Positions 1 to 7,876 of a stretch of 24,152 nt of DNA are shown piece by piece. Positions within the stretch are counted from its first letter, which is position 1; each line of letters opens with the position of its first letter. The notes beneath the pieces were generated by a model that saw only the letters and a program-made list of their open reading frames with translations, was not told the origin of the DNA and did not search any database. The stretch is from NCBI GenBank assembly GCA_049601975.1, contig JBMYRC010000056.1, positions 1 through 24,152 on the forward strand, read 5' to 3'. Source of the stretch: UBA6544 sp049601975 (GTDB lineage Bacteria > Pseudomonadota > Alphaproteobacteria > UBA8366). Both the position numbers and the translations under genes were made by a program.

Positions 1-55
1 TGAACCCTCGTCTTGAGCTTGGGAAGCTCCTGCTCTACCGTTGAGCTACACCCGC
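1..55 (-). tRNA. tRNA-Gly (anticodon CCC), 3' part cut off by the window edge
   Basis: Read on the minus strand, the segment begins GCGGGTGTAGCTCAACGG at position 55. It continues through a D arm, an anticodon stem GAGC/GCTC enclosing the loop TTCCCAA, and the start of the T arm (GGGTTCA at positions 7-1). The loop gives anticodon CCC, hence tRNA-Gly reading GGG codons. The rest of the T arm and the acceptor 3' strand lie outside the window. Confidence 0.93.
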
Positions 56-71
56 GTACCGTCCCTAAGGC

Positions 72-77
72 ATAATA
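72..77 (-). promoter_or_regulatory. Probable -10 element of the tRNA-Gly promoter
   Basis: The minus strand reads TATTAT at 77-72, five of six matches to the sigma70 -10 consensus. It is placed to start transcription about ten bases before the tRNA 5' end at 55. No convincing -35 box is visible; TTGAAC lies upstream but with a spacer that is too short. The element lies just beyond the stop of the regulator remnant (94-96), on the same strand. Confidence 0.35.
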
Positions 78-93
78 AAAGCAGAGCCTGAGT

Positions 94-1616
94 TCAAGTC
101 TTGGGAATGATCCGGGACAGGGTGTGGGTCGCGTTTGTCATCTCGGTTTTCCCGAATCCCGCATATCCCAACAAAAAGCCACTGCGCCATGGTGTTTTGT
201 CGTAGAATGCCGAGAGCGGTGGTGCCTCGACACCGGCCGCGCGCAGGTGCTGCGATAGCTGTGTGTCATCGAGCCCCTTCGGTAATTCAGCCAACAGATG
301 CATGCCCGCATCCTGTGGAGTGAGGTTTAGGAAGCCTCCCGGTTCCTGTTGGACCAATTGATTAACGTTGCTTGCCGGTCGCTATAGAGCGCTCGCATGC
401 CTCTAATATGCGCGCTTAGAAATTATTCAGAAATAAAATCTGCGAGCGCGGCTTGAGCGATCGATGACGGGTTAGAATCGATTAGAACTCGAATCGAACG
501 AAACGCATCGACCAGATCGTCCGGCACCACCATTTAGCCAATGCGGAGGCCTGGAAACATGACCTTGCTCATTTTGCCGATGTAAATCACCCGGCCTTCC
601 TCGTCGAGGCCCTGCAGCGCGGCCAATGGGCGGCCGCGATATCGGTACTCACTATCGTAATCATCCTCTAAGATGAACGCGTCCGCCCGACGCGCCCATT
701 TGAGCAATTTCAATCGACGCCCCAACGTCATGGTCACGCCGAGCGGGTATTGGTAAAATGGCGAGACGCAGGCCAGACGGGCGTCCGGCGCTATGTGCTC
801 GCCTTCGGACACGCTGATGCCTTCGTTGTCGACAGGAACAGCGGCCAGCTCGGCACCGGCGGCTAACAACGCGCACCGCATGCCTTGGAAGCCGGGCTCT
901 TCCATCCAGACGGAATCACTGGGGTTGATTAACACGCGAGCCGTTAGATCAATGGCTTGCTGGGCACCGGTGAGGATAATTACTTGGTTCGAGTGGCACT
1001 GCACGGCGCGCGCGGCGCTGAGATAGGAAGTGATGGCCTCGCGTAGTGGCGCGAAACCCAGCGGGTCGTTTCCAACCAGGAAACTGCGGGGTGGATGGCG
1101 GCATTTCCGCCGAAGGAGCCGTGCCCATTCCTCGAATGGAAACTCCGCAAGTTCCGGTATACCGGGAGAAAAAGCAGAGGGGCAGGTTGAACCTCGACCA
1201 CTGATCGATGAAAGATATGTGCCCCGTTTGGATGGTCCCCGGCGCTGGATGTTAGCCGGACGCGATGTCGTCTCTGTGCCCCGCGCGTTCAATAATTCTT
1301 CCGGAAGCGTGGTCGACACATAGGTGCCGGCTCCGGTTCTCCCTTCGATGTATCCCTCGGCGAGCAGTTGATCGAAGGCCGAGACCACGGTGTTGCGCGA
1401 GAGACCTAAATCCTGGGCAAAGGAGCGCGTTGCCGGAAGCCGTTGGCCTGGACGAAGGCGAGCGCTCAGGATCGCGTCCCGGATGGCGAAATAGAGCTGA
1501 CGGTAAAGCGGTTCCGACGTATCGACATCAATGGAAATCGCCTCGAGATCCGCCGCGACCGGCCGTTTCAATATATGACTCCGGATTGGAGCTGCTAAAT
1601 GGGGAAAAAATACCAT
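94..1616 (-). pseudogene. Broken MocR/PdxR-type regulator (GntR winged helix plus aminotransferase-like domain)
   Basis: The first 360 codons (1616-534) encode a GntR-type winged-helix domain (about residues 25-105, with PLYRQLYFAIRDAI and LGLSRNTVVSAFDQLLAEGY). A fold-type I aminotransferase-like domain follows, with DDYDSEY and the PLP-lysine motif SKVMFPGLRIG (lysine near residue 351). Reading stops at TAA 534-536, where relatives have Tyr (LRIGY). The same frame continues as a recognisable family sequence (MVVPDDLVDAFRSIR) to a second stop at 423-425 and on to RQATLI. A one-base loss near 357-366 then shifts the frame into the expected C-terminus (NLTPQDAGMHLLAELPKG, GFLLGYAGF), ending at 94. 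With the breaks repaired, the length of about 500 residues fits the family. It is divergent from the radical SAM gene, which it may once have controlled. The three lesions argue against a single sequencing error. Confidence 0.88.
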
Positions 1617-1673
1617 AACGGCAACACCGCTATTTGCGACGGCACTCTCGGCTCACGTGATTATCATTGTGAA

Positions 1674-1736
1674 TCGGTCATCGAACAGTCTTTAATGAAT
1701 TAACGGACGTTCGGTCTGCGACCGTTTCGAATTAAC
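1674..1736. promoter_or_regulatory. Direct repeats in the divergent intergenic region (candidate MocR operator)
   Basis: The 144-base gap between the broken regulator and the radical SAM gene contains GAATTAAC twice, at 1697-1704 and 1729-1736, 32 bases apart (about three helical turns). TCGGTC also occurs twice, at 1674-1679 and 1711-1716. A small inverted repeat CGGTC-TGC-GACCG lies at 1712-1724. MocR-type regulators are known to bind direct repeats in divergent promoters. TTGTGA (1667-1672) and TTTAAT (1691-1696), 18 bases apart, could be a weak forward promoter. Assignment as an operator is inferred from position and repeat layout. Confidence 0.4.
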
Positions 1737-1760
1737 CCTTAACAACTATTTTACCGGGTA

Positions 1761-2726
1761 ATGAGCGAAGCCAATACACTTGAAAATCTGCTCTTGGCAG
1801 AGGCGAAATTTCGCGATCCACAGCTGACAGCGAATGGCGAAATTCGCGCTTCCGTGCATCTGAAGGAATTGAAAACCTTGTGGTTCAATACAGGCACGCT
1901 TTGCAATCTCAAGTGCAGCAATTGCTATATCGAATCCAGCCCCACCAACGATCGCTTCGTCTATTTGACCATATCCGAAGTGACAGCCTTTCTTGACGAA
2001 CTTGATTACGAGGGCTCGTCCCTGGAAGAGGTTGCTTTCACGGGAGGTGAGCCGTTCATGAACCCGGACTTAGTGGCAATGGCGGCCGTCAGTCTGGAGC
2101 GCGGATACCGCGTCTTGATTTTGACGAATGCGATGCGCCCGATGTTAAAATGCGCCGATGATCTTCTGAAACTGCAGGCGCAACATGGAGACAGGTTGAC
2201 GCTCCGTGCGTCGCTCGACCATTACTCGGAACCTTTACATGATTTGTATAGGGGCGAGCGAGCCTATGCGCGGGCGTTGGCTGGAATTCGTTGGCTGTCG
2301 GCGCATGGATTTCGGATCAATCTGGCCGGTCGTACCCATTGGAACGAAAGCGAGAAAATGCTCCGCGAAGGGTTTGGGCGCCTCTGTACGCGCGAAGCGA
2401 TCTCGGTCGACAGTTATGACCCTTCGCAATTGATTCTGTTTCCCGAAATGGATGAAACGCTGGACGTGCCGGAAATTACAAACGCCTGCTGGTCACTTCT
2501 GAATGTCAATCCGGACGATATGATGTGCGCGACGTCGCGTATGATCGTGAAACGCAAGGGTGAAGAACGGCCGATCGTACTTCCATGTACGCTTCTTCCG
2601 TGCAATTCGGAATTTGAATTGGGAAATACGTTGGCTCAAGCCGGTAAAGATGTAAAACTTAATCATCCCCACTGTTCAAGATTTTGTGTCTTAGGTGGCG
2701 GTTCTTGCAGCCGAGCGGAGAGCTGA
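1761..2726 (+). CDS. Radical SAM protein of unknown function with extra C-terminal cysteines
   Basis: The 321-residue product has the radical SAM [4Fe-4S] motif CNLKCSNC (Cys48, Cys52, Cys55) and the SAM-binding glycine motif FTGGEPFMNPDL near residue 95. Such enzymes cleave S-adenosylmethionine reductively to start radical chemistry in the cytoplasm. The C-terminus carries CTLLPC and then CSRFCVLGGGSC, five or six further cysteines that could hold an auxiliary Fe-S cluster as in SPASM-like proteins, though the spacing is not canonical. The start is the ATG after CCGGGTA; the ribosome site is weak. It is divergent from a broken MocR regulator and followed by a hairpin and a broken CoA-transferase, so it is a lone intact gene in a decaying stretch. 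The substrate cannot be told. The radical SAM assignment is firm. Confidence 0.85.
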   Translation: MSEANTLENLLLAEAKFRDPQLTANGEIRASVHLKELKTLWFNTGTLCNLKCSNCYIESSPTNDRFVYLTISEVTAFLDELDYEGSSLEEVAFTGGEPFMNPDLVAMAAVSLERGYRVLILTNAMRPMLKCADDLLKLQAQHGDRLTLRASLDHYSEPLHDLYRGERAYARALAGIRWLSAHGFRINLAGRTHWNESEKMLREGFGRLCTREAISVDSYDPSQLILFPEMDETLDVPEITNACWSLLNVNPDDMMCATSRMIVKRKGEERPIVLPCTLLPCNSEFELGNTLAQAGKDVKLNHPHCSRFCVLGGGSCSRAES

Positions 2727-2732
2727 ACGCAA

Positions 2733-2758
2733 GTCAGTTACGTTCGCGTATAACTGAC
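2733..2758 (+). terminator. Hairpin with UUCG tetraloop just after the radical SAM gene
   Basis: GTCAGTTACG and CGTATAACTGAC flank TTCG. This pairs as TACG/CGTA closed by a C(UUCG)G loop plus GTCAGT/ACTGAC, with a two-base bulge. It starts seven bases after the stop at 2724-2726. An AT-rich stretch follows but no clear T run, so it is a terminator-like or RNA-stabilising hairpin and not a textbook factor-independent terminator. An operator for a downstream gene is an alternative. Confidence 0.4.
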
Positions 2759-2868
2759 AAGCTATTAATATATCCTGTGAATCGTCCCAGTATGGGCCGT
2801 CACGATAAGAGCGTGGCGGAACAACGCTTCTTGATCACCGCGCGTTAGGGCGTCCTAATGACGCCACA

Positions 2869-4042
2869 ATGATTGACGGAAAACCATATCGCGGCCTAAA
2901 AGTCGTCGATGCCAGTCAAGGTTTTGCGGAACCTTATTGCGCAGGCCTCTTGGCCCTGTATGGCGCGGACGTTATCAAGACTGAACCTACGGAGGGAGAT
3001 TAGGCCCGAGGGATCGGGCGCAATCAGTCTGGCCAGACGCCGCTCCACCTAGTGGGCAACCGCGGCAAGCGCAGCATCGCGCTGGATTTGAAGAAGCCGG
3101 ACGCCCTTTGTATCGTGCCTCGTTTGGCAACGGATTGCGATGTCTTTCTGGAAAGTTTCCGACCTGGGGTCTCCGACCGACTTGGGCTGTCCTATGAAGC
3201 GAAAAAAGCGGTGAGCCCCGACGTCCTCTACCTGTCGGTGAGCGGCTTTGGGCAAGACGGTATCTATCGAGAACGCCCGGCAACGGACACCGTGTTGCAG
3301 GCGTTTCCCTGTCTGATGTCAATCAATAAAGGGTTGGACGGTATTCCGCACAGGGTCGGCATGCTGGCAGTCGGTACGTCAGCGGCTTTACACGCATTTC
3401 AGGCACTGCAAGCCGCTCTTTATGCGCAGCGAGACGGCGGCGGCGGTCGCTGGATCCAGATTGATCTAATGCGAACCACAGCGTCTTTCTTGACGCAGAA
3501 AAATCGCCGAATATCAAATGGAAGACGGCCAACCTCGCGGAATGCACCCATCGGCCGGTGCCTATCAAACAAAGGATGGCTGGCTCGTATTCACATTGTT
3601 GAAAAACGAGCATTTCACGTGTTTGTGCAAGGCCCTCGGCCACCCGGAATTGGCTGAGGATCCTCGTTGTATCGGTTTCAAGCAACGTTAGGAAAACAGC
3701 GCTAAAAGTGATCGAAATGGTCACGAGCCTCATGGCTCTACATACGACGGAGGAGTGGATTTCCCGACTGCATGCGGGGGTTGTCCTCAGCAACCCTATT
3801 AATATAATACCATCGGCGACTGGTTGCAGGACGAAAATGTCCGCGATACGAGCGCCATCGGCCGAGTGGAACAGCCCAATTCTGGGCCGGTAGATGTCCC
3901 GATTATCCACGGGACCGTATTTGATCCTGAATTATATGCTCCCGCCGTTGGTGAGCATGGAGTAAGTATATTGGCGGAGCTCAGAATGAGCAGTTTAGAC
4001 ATCGATAATCTCGCCAAAATAGACACCGTAAAACTACCCTAA
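2869..4042 (+). pseudogene. Broken CaiB/BaiF family III CoA-transferase
   Basis: From ATG 2869 the translation is typical of the family: MIDGKPYRGLKVVDASQGFA, then YCAGLLALYGADVIKTEP. A stop TAG at 3001-3003 replaces the usual Trp of EGDWARG. The same frame continues with NRGKRSIALDLK, FLESFRPGV and YLSVSGFGQDG. An extra base in the A run at 3499-3503 shifts the frame into IAEYQMEDGQPRGMHPSAGAYQ, which meets TAG at 3689-3691. Another shift lies near 3701-3710 (then EMVTSLMALHTTEEWISRL), and an extra ATAAT near 3801-3809 shifts again before IGDWLQDENVRDTSAIG. The reading ends at TAA 4040-4042. Intact members move CoA between carboxylic acids. The following MaoC hydratase is a common partner in acyl-CoA pathways. 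Five independent lesions make this a clear pseudogene. Confidence 0.9.
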
Positions 4043-4059
4043 ATACGAAAAAAACGCTC

Positions 4060-4548
4060 ATGAGCAACGACAACTTCGATCCTACTAATCACAAGCCACT
4101 CAAATCCAAATATTTTGAAGATATGAAAGTGGGGGAAACTTTTTACATCCCATCCCGCACCATGACCGACGCCCTGTTTTCGGCGTTTCAATTGGCGTCC
4201 GGTGATAATCATCCGATCCATTACGATATTGAGTATTGCAAACGCCACGGGCACCCGGGGATGGTCGCCCATGGGTTCCAGACGTTGATCCAAACCGCGC
4301 CAGGTGCAGGATGGTTTCCCTTCGTCGTTGGCGACTCGTTGGTTGGCTTCCTCGAACAGTCTTCAAAGTTCCTAAAACCGGTCTATAACGGAGATACCCT
4401 ATACTCGATGTTGGAGATTACCGAGTTGAAGGCGAACCGCTCGACGGGCGTCGTGACCATGCGGTCGACGATCCATAACCAAGACAGTGAATTGGTTTTG
4501 GAAGGTGAGCAGAAATTCCTGATTAAAAAGCGCAATCCCGACGCTTAA
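4060..4548 (+). CDS. MaoC-like (hotdog-fold) enoyl-CoA hydratase/dehydratase
   Basis: The 162-residue protein has the hydratase-2 signature ASGDNHPIHYD (catalytic Asp49 and His54 in this numbering). It is followed by YCKRHGHPGMVAHGF, typical of MaoC-domain proteins, which hydrate or dehydrate CoA thioesters. Full single-domain length suggests an intact enzyme. The ATG lies 18 bases after the broken CoA-transferase stop, preceded by an A run and no clear ribosome site, so it may have been translated as part of that operon. The downstream gene begins only after 85-109 bases. The natural substrate is unknown; the neighbouring CoA-transferase remnant suggests a branched or dicarboxylic acyl-CoA. 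Confidence 0.85.
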   Translation: MSNDNFDPTNHKPLKSKYFEDMKVGETFYIPSRTMTDALFSAFQLASGDNHPIHYDIEYCKRHGHPGMVAHGFQTLIQTAPGAGWFPFVVGDSLVGFLEQSSKFLKPVYNGDTLYSMLEITELKANRSTGVVTMRSTIHNQDSELVLEGEQKFLIKKRNPDA

Positions 4549-4657
4549 GAACACAACGAAATCCGGTTCCGCACTGGACAACCAATCTCCGCCGCTCCAT
4601 ATGTTGCACTCCACACGCGGAAGGATTTGAACGCTGGATACCGGGAAATACGAATCA

Positions 4658-5038
4658 GTGACACGGGGCATCAAAGTCGTGGTGCGCCCGTTCTATCTCG
4701 ACGACCAGTCGGAACCGGACGAGAACCATTTCGTTTGGGCGTATCATGTGGAAATCATGAATGATGGCCAAGAACAAGTTCAATTGCGGACCCGATATTG
4801 GCGCATTACCGACGCCCTAGGACGCGTGCAGGAAGTGCGAGGCCCCGGCGTTGTGGGCGAACAACCGGTGCTGGATCCCGGCGAGGCGTTTGAATACACC
4901 AGCGGGACGCCGTTACCGACACCGTCCGGCATTATGGCGGGTATCTATCAGATGGAAGCGGCGGGCGGCGAACAGTTCGATGTCGAAATTCCCGCTTTCT
5001 CTCTGGATAGTCCCCACCAGGCGATCAATTTGAATTAG
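4658..5038 (+). CDS. apaG: ApaG-domain protein
   Basis: The 126-residue product matches ApaG along its whole length: VTRGIKVVVRPFYLDDQSEP, YWRITDALGRVQEVRGPGVVGEQPV, YTSGTPLPTPSGIM and DVEIPAFSLDSP. ApaG is a small fibronectin-III-like beta-sandwich protein, linked genetically to cobalt/magnesium tolerance and diadenosine tetraphosphate metabolism; its biochemical role is uncertain. The coordinates use the conservative GTG start. The frame is open back to a TGA at 4628-4630. A CTG at 4634 would add LDTGKYES, restoring the family's Y-E-x-VTRGI start, and it has a better ribosome site (GGAAGGA, about eight bases before it). folE follows after a short gap in the same direction. Confidence 0.93.
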   Translation: MTRGIKVVVRPFYLDDQSEPDENHFVWAYHVEIMNDGQEQVQLRTRYWRITDALGRVQEVRGPGVVGEQPVLDPGEAFEYTSGTPLPTPSGIMAGIYQMEAAGGEQFDVEIPAFSLDSPHQAINLN

Positions 5039-5081
5039 TGGGCTTTTGAATCGTGTAGGCGATCGGCCGAAAGGACGTAAC

Positions 5082-5726
5082 TTGACCCTGAACAGCGAAA
5101 ACACGGACCGCCAAGATACGACCGGGGATGCCGCGGAGGAAGCTGCGGCATCCGTCGTCAGCCGCGACGAAGTCGAGGCCGCGGTCCGTAAGCTCATTCA
5201 TTGGATTGGCGAAGATCCGGACCGCGAGGGTTTGGTCGACACGCCGAAGCGTGTCGTGAAGGCTTTCGAGGAGTTTTTTGCAGGCTATAAGACGGACCCG
5301 ACCGAATTTCTGGAGCGTACCTTCGAAGAGACGGACGGCTATGACGAAATGATCGTGCTGCGCGATATCGCCTTCGTCTCTCACTGCGAGCATCATATCT
5401 TGCCGGTAGTCGGAAAGGCGCATGTGGCGTATTTGCCCGATAAACGGGTCGTCGGCATAAGTAAATTAGCCCGTGTCGTCGAAGCCTTTGCTCGGCGGCT
5501 GCAGATACAAGAACGGATGACGGCGCAGATCGCCAATGCGATCGAAGCGGCGCTGCAGCCACGTGGGATCGCGGTGGTGATCGAAGCGGAGCATCAATGC
5601 ATGACCACGCGCGGAGTGATGAAGCCCGGTGTATCGATGGTGACGAGCCGAATGCTTGGCGCTTTCCGAGACGATGCGAAAACCCGGTTCGATTTCGAGT
5701 ATATTGTCGGCAAACGCTCCGGCTGA
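5082..5726 (+). CDS. folE: GTP cyclohydrolase I
   Basis: This enzyme converts GTP to 7,8-dihydroneopterin triphosphate, the first step of folate (and often queuosine) synthesis. The hallmark zinc site is present: HCEHH (Cys102 and His105 counted from this start) and QCMTTRG (Cys173), together with VGISKLARVVEAFARRLQIQERMT. The frame is open from a TTG at 5046, but TTG 5082 is chosen because AAAGGA sits six bases ahead of it. From there the protein has 214 residues, with a variable polar N-terminus of about 30 residues before the conserved core. It lies in the same direction just after apaG. Confidence 0.95.
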   Translation: MTLNSENTDRQDTTGDAAEEAAASVVSRDEVEAAVRKLIHWIGEDPDREGLVDTPKRVVKAFEEFFAGYKTDPTEFLERTFEETDGYDEMIVLRDIAFVSHCEHHILPVVGKAHVAYLPDKRVVGISKLARVVEAFARRLQIQERMTAQIANAIEAALQPRGIAVVIEAEHQCMTTRGVMKPGVSMVTSRMLGAFRDDAKTRFDFEYIVGKRSG

Positions 5727-5808
5727 GAATATAATTGCTGGCCGCTGGACAAACGACAGCCGTGATCGGATCATGGCGGTTGCGTGACTCAGCTCGGATG
5801 AGAGAGAC

Positions 5809-7254
5809 GTGCTCGACTTCAGGCCTATCCTGTTCATTACCGGAGTACTGATGCTGCCTTTGGCGGTCGCAATGTGCCTGCCCGCGATTGCCGATGCCTC
5901 GGCGGATAATCCCGATTGGCAGGTCTTCCTGACCGCTTCCGGGTTTACTCTGTTTGTCGGTGGCGTATTGGCGCTGACGTCGTGGGGCAATGTGCGCACG
6001 ATCACGCCACGCCAGGGGTTTGTGCTCACCACCTTCTTATGGATCGTCATTCCAGGATTCGCGGCACTTCCCTTCGCCTTCTCTGATTTGGATTTGAGTT
6101 ACACCGATGCCTTCTTCGAATCCATGTCGGGATTGACGACGACGGGATCGACAGTCATCCGATCTCTCGATGTCGCACCTCCCGGCATTTTGATTTGGCG
6201 CGCCTTGCTGCAATGGCTCGGCGGTATCGGCGTGATCGCCATGGCGATCGCGATTCTACCGTTGTTACGGATTGGTGGCATGCAGCTGTTTCGGATGGAA
6301 TCTTCCGACCGCTCGGAAAAAGTCCTGCCGCGCACAACGCAGCTCGTGGCATATATCGGGTTTATTTACCTCGGGACGAGCGTTGTGTGCGCCTTGGCGT
6401 ATTGGGCGGCCGGGATGTCCGGGTTCGACGCTATCGCTCACGCGATGACGACCATCGCGACCGGCGGCTTCTCGACTTATGACGCCTCGCTGGCACATTT
6501 TAAAAGCCCCGCCATCGAATATATTGGCGTTGTGTTCATGTTGATTGGCAGTTTGCCATTCGTCCTATATCTGCGGGCCCTGCGCGGTAATGCCAGACCG
6601 TTGTTTCGCGACGACCAGGTGCGATTGTTCCTATTGATTGTCATCATCGCGATACTCTCTATTGCCTATTACCGCTATGCTTCGGGCGTCGAGATCGGCG
6701 CGGCGTTGCGGGAATCGGCTTTCAACGTGGTGTCGATTATTACCGGGACTGGCTATGTGACGGATGATTACAGCGCCTGGGGGCCGTTTGCGCTGATCGG
6801 TTTCTTTTTCCTGATGTTTGTCGGTGGGTGCGCCGGGTCGACGACGTGTGGTATCAAGGTTTTCCGTTTCCAGGTGCTGTTTGCAACCGCGGTTACGCAA
6901 ATTCGCCGACTTTTGGAGCCACACGGGGTTTATCTCGCCTATTACAATCGGAAACCGATTCCGGAAGAAGTTTCCGCCTCTGTCATGGCGTTCTTCTTCC
7001 TCTACGCCCTGAGCTATGTGGCGATTGCCGTCGGTCTTGGTTTGTCCGGAGTCGATTTTTTAACCGCTGCGTCGGGCGCCGCAACTGCGATTTCCAATGT
7101 CGGGCCGGGCCTCGGGCCGACGATCGGGCCGGCGGGCACATTCGCGACACTTACTGACCAAGCGAAGTGGCTGCTCTCTGCGGGTATGCTGCTCGGGCGT
7201 CTCGAACTTTTTACGGTAATCGTATTGTTGATCCCGTCATTCTGGCGCGACTGA
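5809..7254 (+). CDS. trkH: TrkH/KtrB-type potassium uptake membrane protein
   Basis: The 481-residue protein is very hydrophobic and has the four half-repeats of the superfamily of K+ transporters. Pore-loop filters are visible at TTGST (111-115), TGGFS (218-222), TGTGY (312-316) and NVGPGLG (430-436). It sits in the inner membrane and imports K+, normally gated by a TrkA-type subunit, which is not in this window. The start is GTG 5809 after GAGAGA; the frame upstream closes quickly. The C-terminal LLGRLELFTVIVLLIPSFW is typical. It is 82 bases from folE and converges on the lipoprotein gene with only three bases between the stops, so no separate terminator fits there. Confidence 0.95.
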   Translation: MLDFRPILFITGVLMLPLAVAMCLPAIADASADNPDWQVFLTASGFTLFVGGVLALTSWGNVRTITPRQGFVLTTFLWIVIPGFAALPFAFSDLDLSYTDAFFESMSGLTTTGSTVIRSLDVAPPGILIWRALLQWLGGIGVIAMAIAILPLLRIGGMQLFRMESSDRSEKVLPRTTQLVAYIGFIYLGTSVVCALAYWAAGMSGFDAIAHAMTTIATGGFSTYDASLAHFKSPAIEYIGVVFMLIGSLPFVLYLRALRGNARPLFRDDQVRLFLLIVIIAILSIAYYRYASGVEIGAALRESAFNVVSIITGTGYVTDDYSAWGPFALIGFFFLMFVGGCAGSTTCGIKVFRFQVLFATAVTQIRRLLEPHGVYLAYYNRKPIPEEVSASVMAFFFLYALSYVAIAVGLGLSGVDFLTAASGAATAISNVGPGLGPTIGPAGTFATLTDQAKWLLSAGMLLGRLELFTVIVLLIPSFWRD

Positions 7255-7257
7255 GGA

Positions 7258-7851
7258 TTATTTCAGGAAGGCTGCCAGATGTTTCCGGATTTGTGCTTCG
7301 AACGTCTGGTCGAAATCACTCATGAGTTTCTCGGTTAATTCATACCAGAGCGTGAGGCGCTCCCTCAGCGTGGCGTTCTCCGGGACCGTGCGATTCCGTA
7401 GGCTGGTGGCGACGGCATTTGCACTGCTCAGTCCCTTACTGTCGGTTGCCTCGATCACGACCTCCACTTTCGCGTCATAACGCTCCGATTGTTCCGTCGT
7501 AAATGTTCCTTTGATACCACCGAGCTGCTTCAAACGGGCCTCGACTACGCTGGCATCGCGAATGGTGACGACGGCACGACCGCTGGTACCTGACGCTCGG
7601 AGCCGATCCACGACCCAACGCTCCACCGCGATATGCGGTGGCACCGGCATTTCGTGCTCAATGTGCGGCGCTTTGAGAGTCGGCTCGAACAGGTGGACGA
7701 TATCGATTTCCCGGACATCGAGAGAAATCGGCGGTAAATGCTGGAACGTCTGCTCGGGAAAACTGCGTTGATTAACGGGCGTTTCGCAGCCAGGCACAGC
7801 CAATACGGATACGATCAAAAGGGATCGGAAAGACAACTTTTTCATGTACAT
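7258..7851 (-). CDS. Predicted lipoprotein of unknown function
   Basis: The 197-residue product starts MYMKKLSFRSLLIVSVLAVPGCE: a basic start, a hydrophobic stretch and a lipobox ending in Cys22. It should therefore be exported, lipid-modified and held at a membrane surface. A second ATG two codons on (MKKLS) is an equally good start. The mature part is mixed alpha/beta with no motif I recognise; the middle (VVTIRDASVVEARL and YDAKVEVVIEAT) looks beta-rich and the end is helical. It starts 25 bases after the hslO stop on the same strand, so it is probably the last gene of the arginine block. A GC-rich inverted repeat (CGCGCC/GGCGCG, 7866-7888) overlaps that junction. Confidence 0.75.
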   Translation of the reverse strand: MYMKKLSFRSLLIVSVLAVPGCETPVNQRSFPEQTFQHLPPISLDVREIDIVHLFEPTLKAPHIEHEMPVPPHIAVERWVVDRLRASGTSGRAVVTIRDASVVEARLKQLGGIKGTFTTEQSERYDAKVEVVIEATDSKGLSSANAVATSLRNRTVPENATLRERLTLWYELTEKLMSDFDQTFEAQIRKHLAAFLK

Positions 7852-7876
7852 GATATGCGACCACTCGCGCCAGCCT

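Noticed and set aside
94..4042. The broken frames could be programmed frameshifts or recoded stops.
   Set aside because: There are three breaks in one gene and five in the other, at unrelated sites and with no slippery-site pattern shared between them. Neither family is known for recoding. Ordinary decay is simpler.
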